21,994 nucleotides of DNA from SZUA-365 sp964635845 (GTDB lineage: Bacteria > Bacteroidota > Ignavibacteria > SZUA-365): NCBI GenBank assembly GCA_964635845.1, contig CAZWNO010000068.1, positions 1 through 21,994 on the forward strand. Direction: 5' to 3'. Shown here piece by piece: positions 1-9,667 of this stretch; the first letter of the stretch is position 1; each line of letters begins with the position of its first letter. The translations under genes were made by a program, and so were the position numbers. The notes under the pieces are model-generated. The model ran no database searches. It had not been told where the DNA came from and worked only from the letters and a program-made list of their open reading frames with translations.

Positions 1-233
1 GCCAACAGCCAACAGCCAACGGCCAACAGCTCGCCACGGCGAGTCTGCGACCAACGGCCAACAGCCAACAGCCAACGGCCAACAGCTCGCCACGGCGAGT
101 CTGCGACCAACAGCCAACAGCCAACAGCCAACGGCCATTAGCAATCTGCCATCTGCCATCTGCAATCTGCCATCTGCCATTAGCTATCAGCAATAAGCTA
201 TCAGCCAACTGCCAACTGCCAACGGCCAACGGC
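1..233. repeat. Heptamer tandem array with two embedded hairpin blocks
   Basis: The stretch is built almost wholly from 7-nt words of the pattern GCYAWCN (GCCAACA, GCCAACG, GCCATCT, GCAATCT, GCTATCA, GCCAACT). The phase is kept from about 123 up to the stop codon of uvrB, where the last word GCCTACG contains that stop on the minus strand. Two identical 20-nt blocks (TCGCCACGGCGAGTCTGCGA at 31-50 and 87-106, spaced 56 nt) interrupt the left half; with the preceding C each holds the inverted repeat CTCGC-CACG-GCGAG. No ORF of credible composition is present. It resembles in style the short tandemly repeated heptanucleotides of cyanobacteria, but the sequence is different. The function is unknown. 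Confidence 0.85.
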
Positions 234-2253
234 CTACGTCTGCTTCTCCAGCCTGGCAATCTCGTCGCGGAGCTGGGCGGCGCGCTCGTACTCGAGGTCC
301 TTCGCGGCTTCGCGCATCTCGTGGCGGAGCTGCTCGATGAGTTCGGCCTTCTGCTCCCTGGTCATGAAGCGGAGGATAGGCTCGGCGACGAGCTTGGTCT
401 TCTTTTCTCCCATGCGCTGATCGCGCTTCGCCTTCACATCGGCGATCGAAGTGGCCTGCAGGATCTCTTCCATCGACTTGCGGATGGTCTCGGGATTGAT
501 CTGGTGCTCCTCGTTGTAGGCGGCCTGCAGGACCCGCCGGCGCGTGGTCTCGTCGATGACGCGACGCATGCTGTCGGTGATGCGGTCGGCGTACATGATG
601 ACCCTTCCGCCGACGTTACGCGCGGTGCGGCCGGCGACCTGCATGATGGCGCTCTCGCTTCGGAGGAAACCCTCCTTGTCCGCGTCGAGAATGGCGACCA
701 GGGAGACTTCGGGAAGATCGAGTCCCTCGCGCAGCAGGTTGACGCCGACGAGCACGTCAAAATTGCCGAGGCGCAGGTCGCGCAGGATTTCCACGCGTTC
801 GAGCGAATCGATGTCGGAATGCATGTAGCGCACGCGGATGCCGATGTTGTCGAGGTACTCGGAGAGATCCTCCGACATGCGCTTGGTCAGCGTCGTGACC
901 AGCACGCGCTCGCTGCGCGCGGCGCGCTCGCGGATCTCCGCGATGAGGTCGTCGATCTGATTGCGTATCGGGCGCACATCCATCGGGGGATCGAGCAGAC
1001 CGGTGGGACGGATGATCTGCTCGACCACCACGCCGCCGGACACCTGCAGCTCGTAGGCGCTCGGTGTCGCGCTGACGAAGATGCACTGCCTGATGAGACT
1101 CTCGAACTCCGCGAATTTCTGGGGACGGTTGTCCAGCGCCGAGGGCANNNNNNNNNNGTTCGATCAGCGTCTCCTTGCGCATCCGGTCGCCGTTGTACAT
1201 GGCGCGCACCTGCGGCAGCGACTGATGCGACTCGTCGATGATCATAAGGAAATCCTCGGGGAAATAATCGAGCAGGCATTCCGGCCGCTCGCCGGGCTTG
1301 CGTCCCGCCAGGTGCCGCGAGTAGTTCTCCACGCCCGAGCAGTAGCCGATTTCCTTCATCATCTCGAGATCATAGCGCGTGCGCTGTTCCAGGCGCTGCG
1401 CTTCGAGGAACTTCCCGCAGCTGCGGAAATATTCGAGGCGCTCCTCCAGCTCGATCTCGATATCCTTGATCGCCCGTGTCAGCTCCGCCTCTGTCGTGAG
1501 AAAATGCTTGGCGGGATAGATGACGGCGTCGCGTATCTTCTCGACCACCTTGCCGGTCATGCGGTCCACCAGGGTGAGGGAATCGATCTCGTCGCCGAAG
1601 AATTCCACACGCAGCACTTCGTCGGATTCGAAGGCCTGGATGATCTCGATCACGTCCCCGCGCACGCGGAAGGTGCCGCGGGTGAAATCGAAATCGTTGC
1701 GCAGGTAGTGGATGTCCGTGAGCCGGCGGAGGAATTCGTTGCGGGGAATGTGGTCCCCGGCGCGGACCAGCACCATCTGCGCGGCGTAGTTCTCCTTCGA
1801 GCCGATGCCGTAGATGCAGGAGACCGACGCGATGATGATCACGTCGCTGCGTCCCTCGACCAGCGCCGTGGTGGCCTTGAGGCGCAGGCGGTCGATCTCG
1901 TCGTTGATGGACATGTCCTTTTCGATATACGTGTCCGTCGAGGGGATGTACGCCTCGGGCTGGTAGTAGTCGTAGTACGAGATGAAGAACTCCACCGCGT
2001 TCTCCGGGAAAAATCCCTTGAACTCCGCGTACAGCTGCGCCGCCAGCGTCTTGTTGTGGGAAATCACCAGCGTCGGCCTGTTGACCGCCGCGATCACATT
2101 CGAGATCGTGAAGGTCTTGCCGCTGCCCGTCACGCCGAGCAGCGTCTGGAAGCGGTCGCCGCGTTCGAGTCCCTCGATCAGCTGCCTGATCGCCTCAGGC
2201 TGATCGCCGGTGGGTTTGTAGTCGGAGACGAGCTTGAACGTATTTCCGGGCAT
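234..2253 (-). CDS. uvrB: UvrABC system protein B (excinuclease helicase subunit)
   Basis: UvrB is the DNA-damage-verifying helicase-like subunit of bacterial nucleotide excision repair; it is loaded by UvrA and recruits UvrC in the cytoplasm. The N-terminal part has Walker A GVTGSGKT (residues 40-47) and the damage-probing beta-hairpin around YYDYYQPEAYIPSTDTY (93-109). The DESH helicase motif II lies near residue 340, followed by MYNGDRMRKETLIE. After the N run the sequence resumes with PSALDNRPQKFAEFE, GLLDPP, the helicase motif VI variant QVAGRTARN, and a C-terminal UVR domain (LRHEMREAAKDLEYERAAQLRDEI, split here by family knowledge) ending in LEKQT. The start is the ATG giving MPGNTFKLVSDY, which fits the family; upstream in-frame sequence is repeat-derived. 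Ten Ns at 1148-1157 shift the frame, but family alignment implies about 12 missing bases, so the gene is probably intact at about 673 residues, the E. coli length. No clear LexA-type box was seen upstream. Confidence 0.97.
1148..1157. other. Assembly gap of 10 N inside uvrB
   Basis: Ten Ns stand between codons for KETLIE and PSALDN on the minus strand. In UvrB proteins these are separated by five residues of the type YGFRL. The flanking partial codons (C before and TG after the gap, read on the minus strand) would fit such a five-residue join if 12 bases were missing. The N count is therefore a placeholder and the apparent frameshift an artefact. Confidence 0.85.
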
Positions 2254-2274
2254 GGCGGGTCGAGACTCATTAAA

Positions 2275-2306
2275 ATGACAAGATGACAAGATGACAATAT
2301 GACAAG
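2275..2306. repeat. Octamer tandem array, left arm
   Basis: There are four tandem 8-nt words, ATGACAAG, ATGACAAG, ATGACAAT, ATGACAAG, just upstream of the uvrB start. The last three words form a perfect 24-bp inverted repeat with 2401-2424. Confidence 0.85.
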
Positions 2307-2392
2307 ATAATACGACGACGAAATATACACGAAGGAAATATGGATGACGGATCTCGGATCGCCCGATCATAAATTTACATCATACCGCTCAT

Positions 2393-2424
2393 TCTGTCAT
2401 CTTGTCATATTGTCATCTTGTCAT
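2393..2424. repeat. Octamer tandem array, right arm (inverted)
   Basis: Four 8-nt words, TCTGTCAT, CTTGTCAT, ATTGTCAT and CTTGTCAT, are the reverse complement of the left array. The arms are about 95 nt apart and frame the AT-richer divergent promoter region of uvrB and the RmlD-like gene. A separate 9-bp inverted repeat GATCATAAA (2365-2373) / TTTATGATC (2424-2432) overlaps the right edge. Confidence 0.85.
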
Positions 2425-2446
2425 TTATGATCAACCATCCGCACAC

Positions 2447-3331
2447 ATGACGAACTCCCGGCTGTTGATCACGGGCTCCTCCGGTTTCCTGGGCTGGAAC
2501 ATCGCCCGCCATTTCCATGCGAGCGGGTCGGGAGTGACGGGGACCTGGCTGCGGCACGCGCCTGACGGAGCCGTCATGCATCGGAGTGTACGGGCGGATC
2601 TGACGGCGGCGGATATGCGAGCACTGCTCGACGAATCCGCGGCGGATGTCGTCGTGCACTGCGCGGCGCTCTCCGCGCGGAAGGATTGCGAGGCGGATCC
2701 TGCGCGGGCGCGTGCGGTGAGCGTCGACGCCACGCGCCGCCTCGCCGGGGAGGCGGCCATTCGCGGCGCGCGCTTCGTCTTCATCTCGACCGATCTCGTC
2801 TTCGACGGCGACAACGCTCCCTATGATGAAGCTGCGCCGACGTCGCCTCTTTCAATCTACGCGGAAACGAAGGCGGAAGCGGAGCGTCAGATCCTGGCAG
2901 TGAATCCGGAAAGTTATATCATCCGCACGGCGCTGATGTACGGAGCGGGACCGGGCGGAATCCCGGGCTCGTTTCTCAGGTGGACCCTCGACGCGCTCCG
3001 GAGAGGCGAACCGCTGCGTCTCTTCACGAACCAGTACCGCACGCCGCTGTACGCTCCCGATGTCGCGCGGCTCATCGCAATCCTGCTCGCGCGCGAGGCG
3101 CCGCCCGGCATCTATCACGCCGCCGGACCCGACCGCCTCAGCCGCTTCGAGATCGGCCATCGCGTCGCGGAAGCGTTCGGTTTCCCTGCCGCAAGCATCA
3201 TGGCCGCGGAAGCAGAGCGGCCCGCGGGACTCGGACCGACCGACGACTGCAGTCTCTCGACCGCGAAAGCGTCCGCGCTGGGAATGCGCTTCACCACATT
3301 CGAAACAGGCCTGCGAGAGTTGGCCGGATAG
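2447..3331 (+). CDS. RmlD-like NAD(P)-dependent sugar-nucleotide reductase
   Basis: This is an extended short-chain dehydrogenase of 294 residues in the dTDP-4-dehydrorhamnose reductase (RmlD) branch, which reduces the 4-keto group of a nucleotide-linked sugar in the cytoplasm. Visible motifs are the Rossmann loop TGSSGFLG (9-16), ISTDLVFDG (113-121, typical of RmlD) and the catalytic YxxxK in SIYAETK (Tyr138, Lys142), followed by a substrate-binding half with NQYRTPLYAPDVARL. The chosen ATG gives MTNSRLLITG with the usual short N terminus; an upstream TTG at 2402 would add residues encoded by the octamer repeat and is less likely. No other rhamnose or polysaccharide genes lie nearby, so the exact substrate cannot be assigned; it could also act in another deoxysugar or cofactor pathway. 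The stop codon directly abuts a hexamer repeat array. Confidence 0.88.
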   Translation: MTNSRLLITGSSGFLGWNIARHFHASGSGVTGTWLRHAPDGAVMHRSVRADLTAADMRALLDESAADVVVHCAALSARKDCEADPARARAVSVDATRRLAGEAAIRGARFVFISTDLVFDGDNAPYDEAAPTSPLSIYAETKAEAERQILAVNPESYIIRTALMYGAGPGGIPGSFLRWTLDALRRGEPLRLFTNQYRTPLYAPDVARLIAILLAREAPPGIYHAAGPDRLSRFEIGHRVAEAFGFPAASIMAAEAERPAGLGPTDDCSLSTAKASALGMRFTTFETGLRELAG

Positions 3332-3450
3332 CACGAGCACGAGCACGAGCACGTGTACGAGCACGAGCACGAGCACGTGTACGAGCACGAGCACGAGGAC
3401 GAACCTGGGGGCGGCGCACGCCAGTGCGCCGTGCTGGATCCTGAGCCTTT
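3332..3450 (+). repeat. Composite repeat element A: hexamer array plus hairpin
   Basis: It starts immediately after the RmlD-like stop codon with GAGCAC/GAGCACGTGTAC words (3332-3402). These are followed by CCTGGGGGC and a perfect 7-bp hairpin GGCGCAC-GCCA-GTGCGCC (3413-3430), then GTGCTGGATCCTGAG. The same order of parts recurs at 7298-7450, 11096-11171 and 11400-11580. Unlike copies B and D, it has no reverse-complement hexamer array on the far side of the hairpin. No T tract follows, so it does not look like a classical terminator. Confidence 0.85.
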
Positions 3451-3492
3451 GCGCGCGCCCGAGGCCGTCGTCGCCTCAACGGACATCGCTTC

Positions 3493-3520
3493 CTACAGCC
3501 TACAGCCTATAGCCTACAGC
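3493..3520. repeat. Short heptamer array (CTACAGC)4
   Basis: Four 7-nt words CTACAGC, CTACAGC, CTATAGC, CTACAGC form a 28-bp run in the convergent gap between the RmlD-like gene and the S9 peptidase gene. Read as GCCTACA they match the word class at 1-233, so the two arrays are probably related. Confidence 0.75.
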
Positions 3521-3529
3521 GCCGCTGGA

Positions 3530-3546
3530 GTGCCGCGAAGCGGCAC
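3530..3546. repeat. GC-rich hairpin GTGCCGC-GAA-GCGGCAC
   Basis: This is a perfect 7-bp inverted repeat with a 3-nt loop, 24 nt beyond the S9 peptidase stop codon on the minus strand. GGCGGCACGCAGG lies between it and the gene. It could act as a transcript-end structure for the S9 operon, but no T run follows. A similar 7-bp, 3-nt-loop hairpin is at 11461-11477. Confidence 0.6.
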
Positions 3547-3569
3547 GGAGGCGGCACGCAGGCGGCCCC

Positions 3570-5545
3570 CTACCTTGCCTTTTCCGTTACCCACCGAACG
3601 ACCCGCTCCATCGAATCCACCCACTGATTGGGAAACGTGCGCAGCCCGTGGTTCGCGCCGTGGTAGACGACGAACTCGACGTCGCGGCCGAGTTCTTTCA
3701 GGGCCTGGTACATCTCGCGGGAGTTGGAGATGTTCGTGTACTGGTCCCTGTCGCCCTGGAGAATCAGCGTCGGAGTGACGATGTTCTTCACGTAGGTCTG
3801 CGGCGCGCGGCTGATCCAGGGATTGCTCATGTCCAGCGGCTTCTCCCAGTAGTTGTGGCCGAGGAACATCACTTCGAAGGCCGGCTGCCAGGAATTGCTC
3901 CAGTCGGTGAACCAGCTGAAGATGCCGAACATTGACACGGCGGCCTTGAAGCGCGCGGTCTGCGAGATGGTCCAGTTCGTCATGTATCCCCCGTAGCTCC
4001 CGCCGGTCACCGCCATGCGCGTGCTGTCGGCATAGCCCTGCGCGATCAGCCAGTCCACGACGTCCATCGCGTCGCGGTAGTCGCCGCCTCCGAGGTCGTA
4101 ACGGTTCGCCTGTCCGAAGGCGTCGCTGTAGCCCGAGCTGCCGCGCACGTTGGGCATGACCGTCGCCCAGCCCTGCGCGGCGAGGATGTGCGCGGGATAG
4201 GCCTGCATGAAGTGGTTGTCGAAATCGCCGTAGGGACCGCCGTGATACGCGAGCAGCAGGGGAACGCGCGTTCCTTTCCTGTAGTTCGGAGGCAGCACCA
4301 GCACGGCCTCGATGTCGTACAGTCCGTCGCGGCTGCGCACGGTGATCACCTCCTGCCGGCCGAGGGTGAAGGGCTTGAGCTGGTCGGAGAAGGTCGTGAC
4401 CGGTCGAACGCCCTCGCGGTCGAGGAGATGGATTTCGTCGAGCGTGGCCATGCCCGCGGCGGTGAAGACGATGCCGCCCTGCCGCGCGATGTCGAATTCG
4501 CGCAGGACGAGAGCGGGATCGGTCAGCGCCTGCACCACGCCGGACCTCGGATCGACCCGGGCGAGCACGGCCGAGCTGCGCTGGTTGAAGAGGGCGATGA
4601 GCACGCTGCCGTCGGGGGACCAGCGGAAATCCTCCACGCTGTATTCCGCCTCGTCCGTGAGGCGGGAGAATTGCCGGGTTTCGAGATTCAGGAGAGAAAT
4701 CTCCGTTTTGGCGAATTCGATGTCCGGCACGGTCTGCGTGATGCAGGCGACGAATTTTCCGTCGGGGGAGACGCGTCCCATGCTTTCGGGACCGGCCATG
4801 TCCGTCAGCTGCTCGGTGCCGCCGTCGAGGGTGACCGCCCAGAGATCCCATTTCTGCTCGTCGTTGTATTCGCCTGTGTAATTCGTCTGATAGAGCAGCC
4901 TGCTGCCGTCGGGGAACCAGCTGAATTCATCCGCGCCCGGATCGAGATCGCAGACCTTGCGGGCTGTCCGACGCGCCGCCTCGTACAGCCAGAGCTGTCT
5001 GCCGGATTTCGGATCGCTGCTCACCGTGATGTCCAGCTGACGCGCCTCGCGCCTCTGCTCCTCGTCGCGGAAGCTCGCCGGAATGTCGCCCTCGGTGACC
5101 AGGGCAATACGCCTGCCGTCCGGGGACCAGGCATACGATTCGATGTCGCGGTCCAGCGAGCAGAGCAGAACGGCCTCGCCGCCTCCGGAGGGCAGCGCGA
5201 ACAGTGCCGTGAGTCCTTCGCGGCGGACGCCCTGATGGTCGATGAAGGGACGCGCGGAGAGGAAACTCAGGTCCCCGTCCGGCGACCACGCGGGATCCGT
5301 GCAGGAGGCATCGGACCGCGTCGCCTGCGTCACCGCGCGAGTGCGGGTATCCACCGTGTAGACCTGCGTGCGCCAGCGGTTGGCCGCGGTATCCGCTTCG
5401 CGGATGGTGAACGCCGCGCGCGCGCCGTCAGGCGAGAGCCGCGGCGAGGAGGGCTGCCGCAGCATCGCCTTGTCCGCCGGCGTCATCGCCCGCTGGGAAA
5501 CCGCGACGAAGGGGAGGAGCCCGATGAGGATTATCAGTATCGTTT

Positions 5546-5549
<4 letters not shown>
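3570..5549 (-). CDS. Secreted S9 prolyl-oligopeptidase-family peptidase
   Basis: This is a 659-residue serine peptidase of the DPP4/acylaminoacyl-peptidase type, expected to trim peptides in the periplasm or outside the cell. A signal peptide (MKTILIILIGLLPFVAVSQ) is followed by a beta-propeller with repeated SPDG signatures (SPRLSPDG, PAWSPDG, YAWSPDG, FSWFPDG, GRVSPDG, FRWSPDG). The C-terminal alpha/beta-hydrolase domain has the nucleophile in GGSYGGY (Ser518), the acid in GDRDQYT (probably Asp602) and the histidine in GANHGL (His634), so the triad is complete and the enzyme is probably active. The length fits the family. The ATG overlaps the TGA of the upstream M14 gene in an ATGA, which implies translational coupling; the two peptidases are probably made together and may degrade peptides in sequence. 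Substrate preference cannot be read from the sequence. Confidence 0.95.
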
Positions 5550-7480
<1,931 letters not shown>

Positions 7481-7491
7481 GTACCTGGTAT

Positions 7492-8229
7492 TCACTCTCG
7501 TGTCTTCGCCAGCAATCGCAGGATCTCGATGTACAGCCACACGAGCGTGACCATGAGGGAGAAGGCGCCGTACCATTCCATGTGCCTGGGCATGCCGGAA
7601 GCGCTCATGCGGTCGATCACGTCGAAATCGAGTACGAGGTTGAGCGTGGCGATGACGATGACGAAGAGACTGAAGCCGATGCCAAACAGGCCGCCTTCGA
7701 AGAGGAAGGGAATCTGTATGCCGAAGAAGCCGAGTCCCATCGCGATCAGGTAGAACAGGGCGATGCCGCCGGTCGCCGCGACCACGCCGATGCGGAATTT
7801 CTGCGTCACGGGAATCAGCCCCGCGCGGTAGGTCACCAGCATGCCGATGAGGATGCCGAAGGTCAGCACGATGGCGGGAATGACGATGCCGGGGTACAGC
7901 GACTCGAAGTAGGCGGAGAGTCCCCCGAGGAACATGCCCTCGAGGAAGGCATAGGCGGGCGCGGTGTAGCGCGCCCATTCCATCTTGAAGGCAGTGACAA
8001 TGACGAGGATGGATCCGCCGATCAGGCCGATGAGCGTCTTCCCGGAGAAGCCCGGCACGGCGGCCGCGGACATGTCGGCCCAGGTCCATGCAGCGCCGAC
8101 GAGCAGGATGAGCGCGAGCAGGGCGGTCTTGTTCAGGGCCCCGTTGAACGTCATCGGCGGGGCGTCGCCGCGCGCATCCGCGATGGCGCGCAGACGGTTC
8201 TCGCCGAGCATGGGATTTCCGGAATTCAT
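7492..8229 (-). CDS. Bax inhibitor-1/YccA-family membrane protein
   Basis: This 245-residue integral inner-membrane protein has about seven hydrophobic helices: TALLALILLVGAAWTWA, TLIGLIGGSILVIVTAF, APAYAFLEGMFLGGLSAYF, GIVIPAIVLTFGILIGMLVTY, GVVAATGGIALFYLIAMGLG, GIGFSLFVIVIATLNLVLDF and SLMVTLVWLYIEILRLLA. The spacing and the AYAFLEGMFLG and LVLDFDVID segments fit the bacterial BI-1/YccA (YbhL-like) family. Members are linked to membrane proteolysis control (YccA with FtsH) or ion leak, but most are uncharacterised. The hydrophilic N terminus starts MNSGNPMLGENRL. The start is supported by AGGAGA about 9 nt upstream. It heads an operon with the M14 and S9 peptidase genes, so a link to envelope proteolysis is plausible but inferred. 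Confidence 0.92.
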   Translation of the reverse strand: MNSGNPMLGENRLRAIADARGDAPPMTFNGALNKTALLALILLVGAAWTWADMSAAAVPGFSGKTLIGLIGGSILVIVTAFKMEWARYTAPAYAFLEGMFLGGLSAYFESLYPGIVIPAIVLTFGILIGMLVTYRAGLIPVTQKFRIGVVAATGGIALFYLIAMGLGFFGIQIPFLFEGGLFGIGFSLFVIVIATLNLVLDFDVIDRMSASGMPRHMEWYGAFSLMVTLVWLYIEILRLLAKTRE

Positions 8230-8305
8230 GATATGCTATCTCCTGGTTGTTCGTCCATTGCCGTTCCCCCGATAACATACGGCGCATTCTGGAAGTTCGA
8301 AAAAG

Positions 8306-8332
8306 CGAAAGCCCGGAAGGCCCGGGCTTTCG
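8306..8332 (-). terminator. Rho-independent terminator of the 8367-9077 lipoprotein gene
   Basis: A perfect 11-bp stem CGAAAGCCCGG / CCGGGCTTTCG with a 5-nt loop is followed on the minus strand by GCTTTTT. It sits 34-48 nt beyond the lipoprotein stop and upstream of the BI-1 gene, so it separates the two minus-strand units. Confidence 0.85.
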
Positions 8333-8366
8333 AAAACGCTGACAGTCGCGGGACAGGCCCGCGGTT

Positions 8367-9077
8367 TCACACTCCCGGGATCAGTGCGGGGAGCCCTGCA
8401 TGGGCGCGTCCGTCTTGGGCGCTTCGCCCGTGTGGGGATTGCCCGGACTCGTCTCCATCTCCTCCCCGCCGCCGACAGGGGCTCACCGAGATATCCGTGT
8501 CCAGCTCGACCGCGGTCATCGTCAGTTCCTGTTCGCCCATCGTGAAGCTTGAACGGAGGGTGAGGCCTTCCCACATGGAAATGCGCATGCCCATCATCGG
8601 GAGCACGTACACGTCGCAGATCTTGCCGAGCACGGTGTCCTTGCCCACCTTCTGACCCTGGCTGCGGAGGATGAACGCCTCCTGGAAATTCTCCTTTTCC
8701 TTCGCGGTGAAATCGGCGACCATGGCCGCGAGGCGCGAGGTGTCGTGCGTGCTCCGCGTGCCTTCCTTCGTCTTGAGGTTGATCGTGTACTGCGTGGTGT
8801 CGTTGACGATGTCGAGCTGATGGATATCCTGCCTCATCCCGCCCATCGTGAAGGTCATTTCATCGAGCTGGCTCTGGTACATGCCGTAGTTGGCGATGGT
8901 ATGCGTCTTCTTTCCGGAAGCGGCGCCGCCGTATTCGTACACGATGCGGGCGCTGGAAACGTTGTACAGCTTGATGGAGGGCGGCGTGCTGCTCAGTCCC
9001 TCGCCGCCTTCGGACGAGCAGGCCGCGAAAACGAGCGTGAATGAGAGGAGAGTGAGAATGGATAACCGGGTGGGCAT
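8367..9077 (-). CDS. Small lipoprotein, DUF4412-like; 3' end probably frameshifted
   Basis: The ATG gives MPTRLSILTLLSFTLVFAAC: a lipoprotein signal peptide with the lipid-attachment Cys at residue 20. A strong GAGGAA ribosome-binding site lies 4 nt upstream. The mature part has IKLYNVSSARIVYEYGG, a repeated TMGGM/MGMRISM pattern, GKICDVYVLP and a WEGLTL segment. This recalls the uncharacterised DUF4412 proteins of FCB bacteria, in which conversion or loss of a bound ligand is monitored by similar beta-strand repeats; I am not sure of the family. The last 35 or so residues (PCRRRGGDGDESGQ and on) look out of frame. Removing one base from the GGGG at 8478-8481 gives VSPVGGGEEMETSPGNPHTG... ending MQGSPH at a TGA at 8381-8383. 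The gene is probably anchored in the envelope; the function is unknown. A terminator follows and a tRNA gene lies 40 nt upstream. Confidence 0.8.
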   Translation of the reverse strand: MPTRLSILTLLSFTLVFAACSSEGGEGLSSTPPSIKLYNVSSARIVYEYGGAASGKKTHTIANYGMYQSQLDEMTFTMGGMRQDIHQLDIVNDTTQYTINLKTKEGTRSTHDTSRLAAMVADFTAKEKENFQEAFILRSQGQKVGKDTVLGKICDVYVLPMMGMRISMWEGLTLRSSFTMGEQELTMTAVELDTDISVSPCRRRGGDGDESGQSPHGRSAQDGRAHAGLPALIPGV

Positions 9078-9117
9078 GGGTTCCTCTGTGTGGGTCGATT
9101 GTGGAGATGCGGGATCG

Positions 9118-9191
9118 TGGGCAGTGAGGGGTTCGAACCCCCGACCTTCTGGGTGTAAACCAGACGCTCTAGCCGGCTGAGCTACCCGCCC
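9118..9191 (-). tRNA. tRNA-Val (anticodon TAC)
   Basis: This is a 74-nt cloverleaf: acceptor GGGCGGG with ACTGCCC, D arm GCTC/GAGC, and anticodon stem TCTGG/CCAGA around loop TTTACAC with anticodon TAC. The variable loop is AGGTC, and the T arm is GGGGG-TTCGAAC-CCCTC, with discriminator A. The acceptor has a G-U at 5-68 and an apparent G-A at 7-66. CCA is not encoded (CGA follows the discriminator base). A 10-N assembly gap starts only 4 nt upstream of the 5' end. Confidence 0.95.
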
Positions 9192-9195
9192 ATTG

Positions 9196-9205
9196 NNNNN
9201 NNNNN
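9196..9205. other. Assembly gap of 10 N upstream of tRNA-Val
   Basis: Ten Ns lie in the divergent region between tRNA-Val (-) and the EthD-like gene (+). The true length is unknown, and part of the tRNA leader or promoter spacing may be missing. Confidence 0.9.
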
Positions 9206-9222
9206 CCGGGATGGAGCATCCA

Positions 9223-9230
9223 CTAATATA
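9223..9230 (-). promoter_or_regulatory. Possible -7 box for tRNA-Val
   Basis: TATATTAG on the minus strand matches the Bacteroidota-type -7 consensus TAnnTTTG at all but one fixed position. It lies about 30 nt upstream of the tRNA, allowing for the N gap. A convincing -33 element was not found, so this is only a candidate. Confidence 0.3.
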
Positions 9231-9313
9231 CAAAACCCGCATTGGAAATGAAGGGGTAAAACGGCATCTTCCACCATACTGGCGAATCCGGCTTTTCCCG
9301 AGGAAGCTGTCCC

Positions 9314-9610
9314 ATGATACGAGTGATGTTTTTCATCGACCGCGGCGAGGCGTCCGCCGCCTATGCCGAAGACCTGTTCCTGCCGCTGCTCCGCGACCTC
9401 CCCGGCGTGCGCCGTCTCGAGGCCGCGCGCGTCATCGCCCGCGCGTCGGGGGACCTGCGCGCCGAGATCGTCATCGACCTGCTGTTCGATGGCGAGGAGG
9501 AGATGAACCAGGCCTTCGCCTCGGCCGCGGGACGCCGCGTCTCGCGGGAAATCATGCAGAACGCCGGCGCGGGCATGGAGATGGTGACCGCGGAATCCCT
9601 TGCCGGATGA
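9314..9610 (+). CDS. EthD-like dimeric alpha/beta-barrel protein
   Basis: This is a small 98-residue cytoplasmic protein without signal peptide. The pattern MIRVMFFIDR... LPLLRDLPGVRRLEAARV... EIVIDLLFDGEEEMNQAFASAAGRRV... GAGMEMVTAE follows the EthD/ferredoxin-like barrel fold. In that fold a short conserved 'LP G xRR' strand and a final 'aSpeG' helix line a small pocket. Family members are small oxygenase-like or accessory proteins, often without known substrate. A GAGGAA sequence 9 nt upstream supports the ATG. It is followed by rdgB 57 nt later on the same strand and may share its transcript. No function can be given beyond the fold. Confidence 0.75.
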   Translation: MIRVMFFIDRGEASAAYAEDLFLPLLRDLPGVRRLEAARVIARASGDLRAEIVIDLLFDGEEEMNQAFASAAGRRVSREIMQNAGAGMEMVTAESLAG

Positions 9611-9667
9611 GCGGATTCGGCGTACATTTCCATATTACATCCAATTATCGCAGAACAGTCCAGCCGC

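Noticed and set aside
234..2253. uvrB as a pseudogene
   Set aside because: The only frame change coincides exactly with a 10-N gap, and the flanking motifs are intact.
321..2286. Long plus-strand ORFs opposite uvrB
   Set aside because: They are antisense shadows caused by GC-rich codon structure; the minus strand carries unmistakable UvrB motifs.
2254..2446. LexA (SOS) operator upstream of uvrB
   Set aside because: No CTGT-N8-ACAG or comparable palindrome was found; the CTGTCAT words belong to the octamer array.
3413..3430. Rho-independent terminator after the RmlD-like gene
   Set aside because: The hairpin is strong but is followed by GTGCTGGATCC, not a T tract, and the same hairpin occurs upstream of or inside genes elsewhere.
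8230..8262. A 10-codon leader ORF (MDEQPGDSIS) ending in an ATGA overlap with the BI-1 start
   Set aside because: No ribosome-binding site of its own is visible, and the AGGAGA within it serves the BI-1 start; probably chance.
9061..9242. A longer lipoprotein reading frame starting upstream at 9242
   Set aside because: It would run through the tRNA gene and the N gap; the internal ATG at 9077 has a strong ribosome-binding site and a lipoprotein signal.
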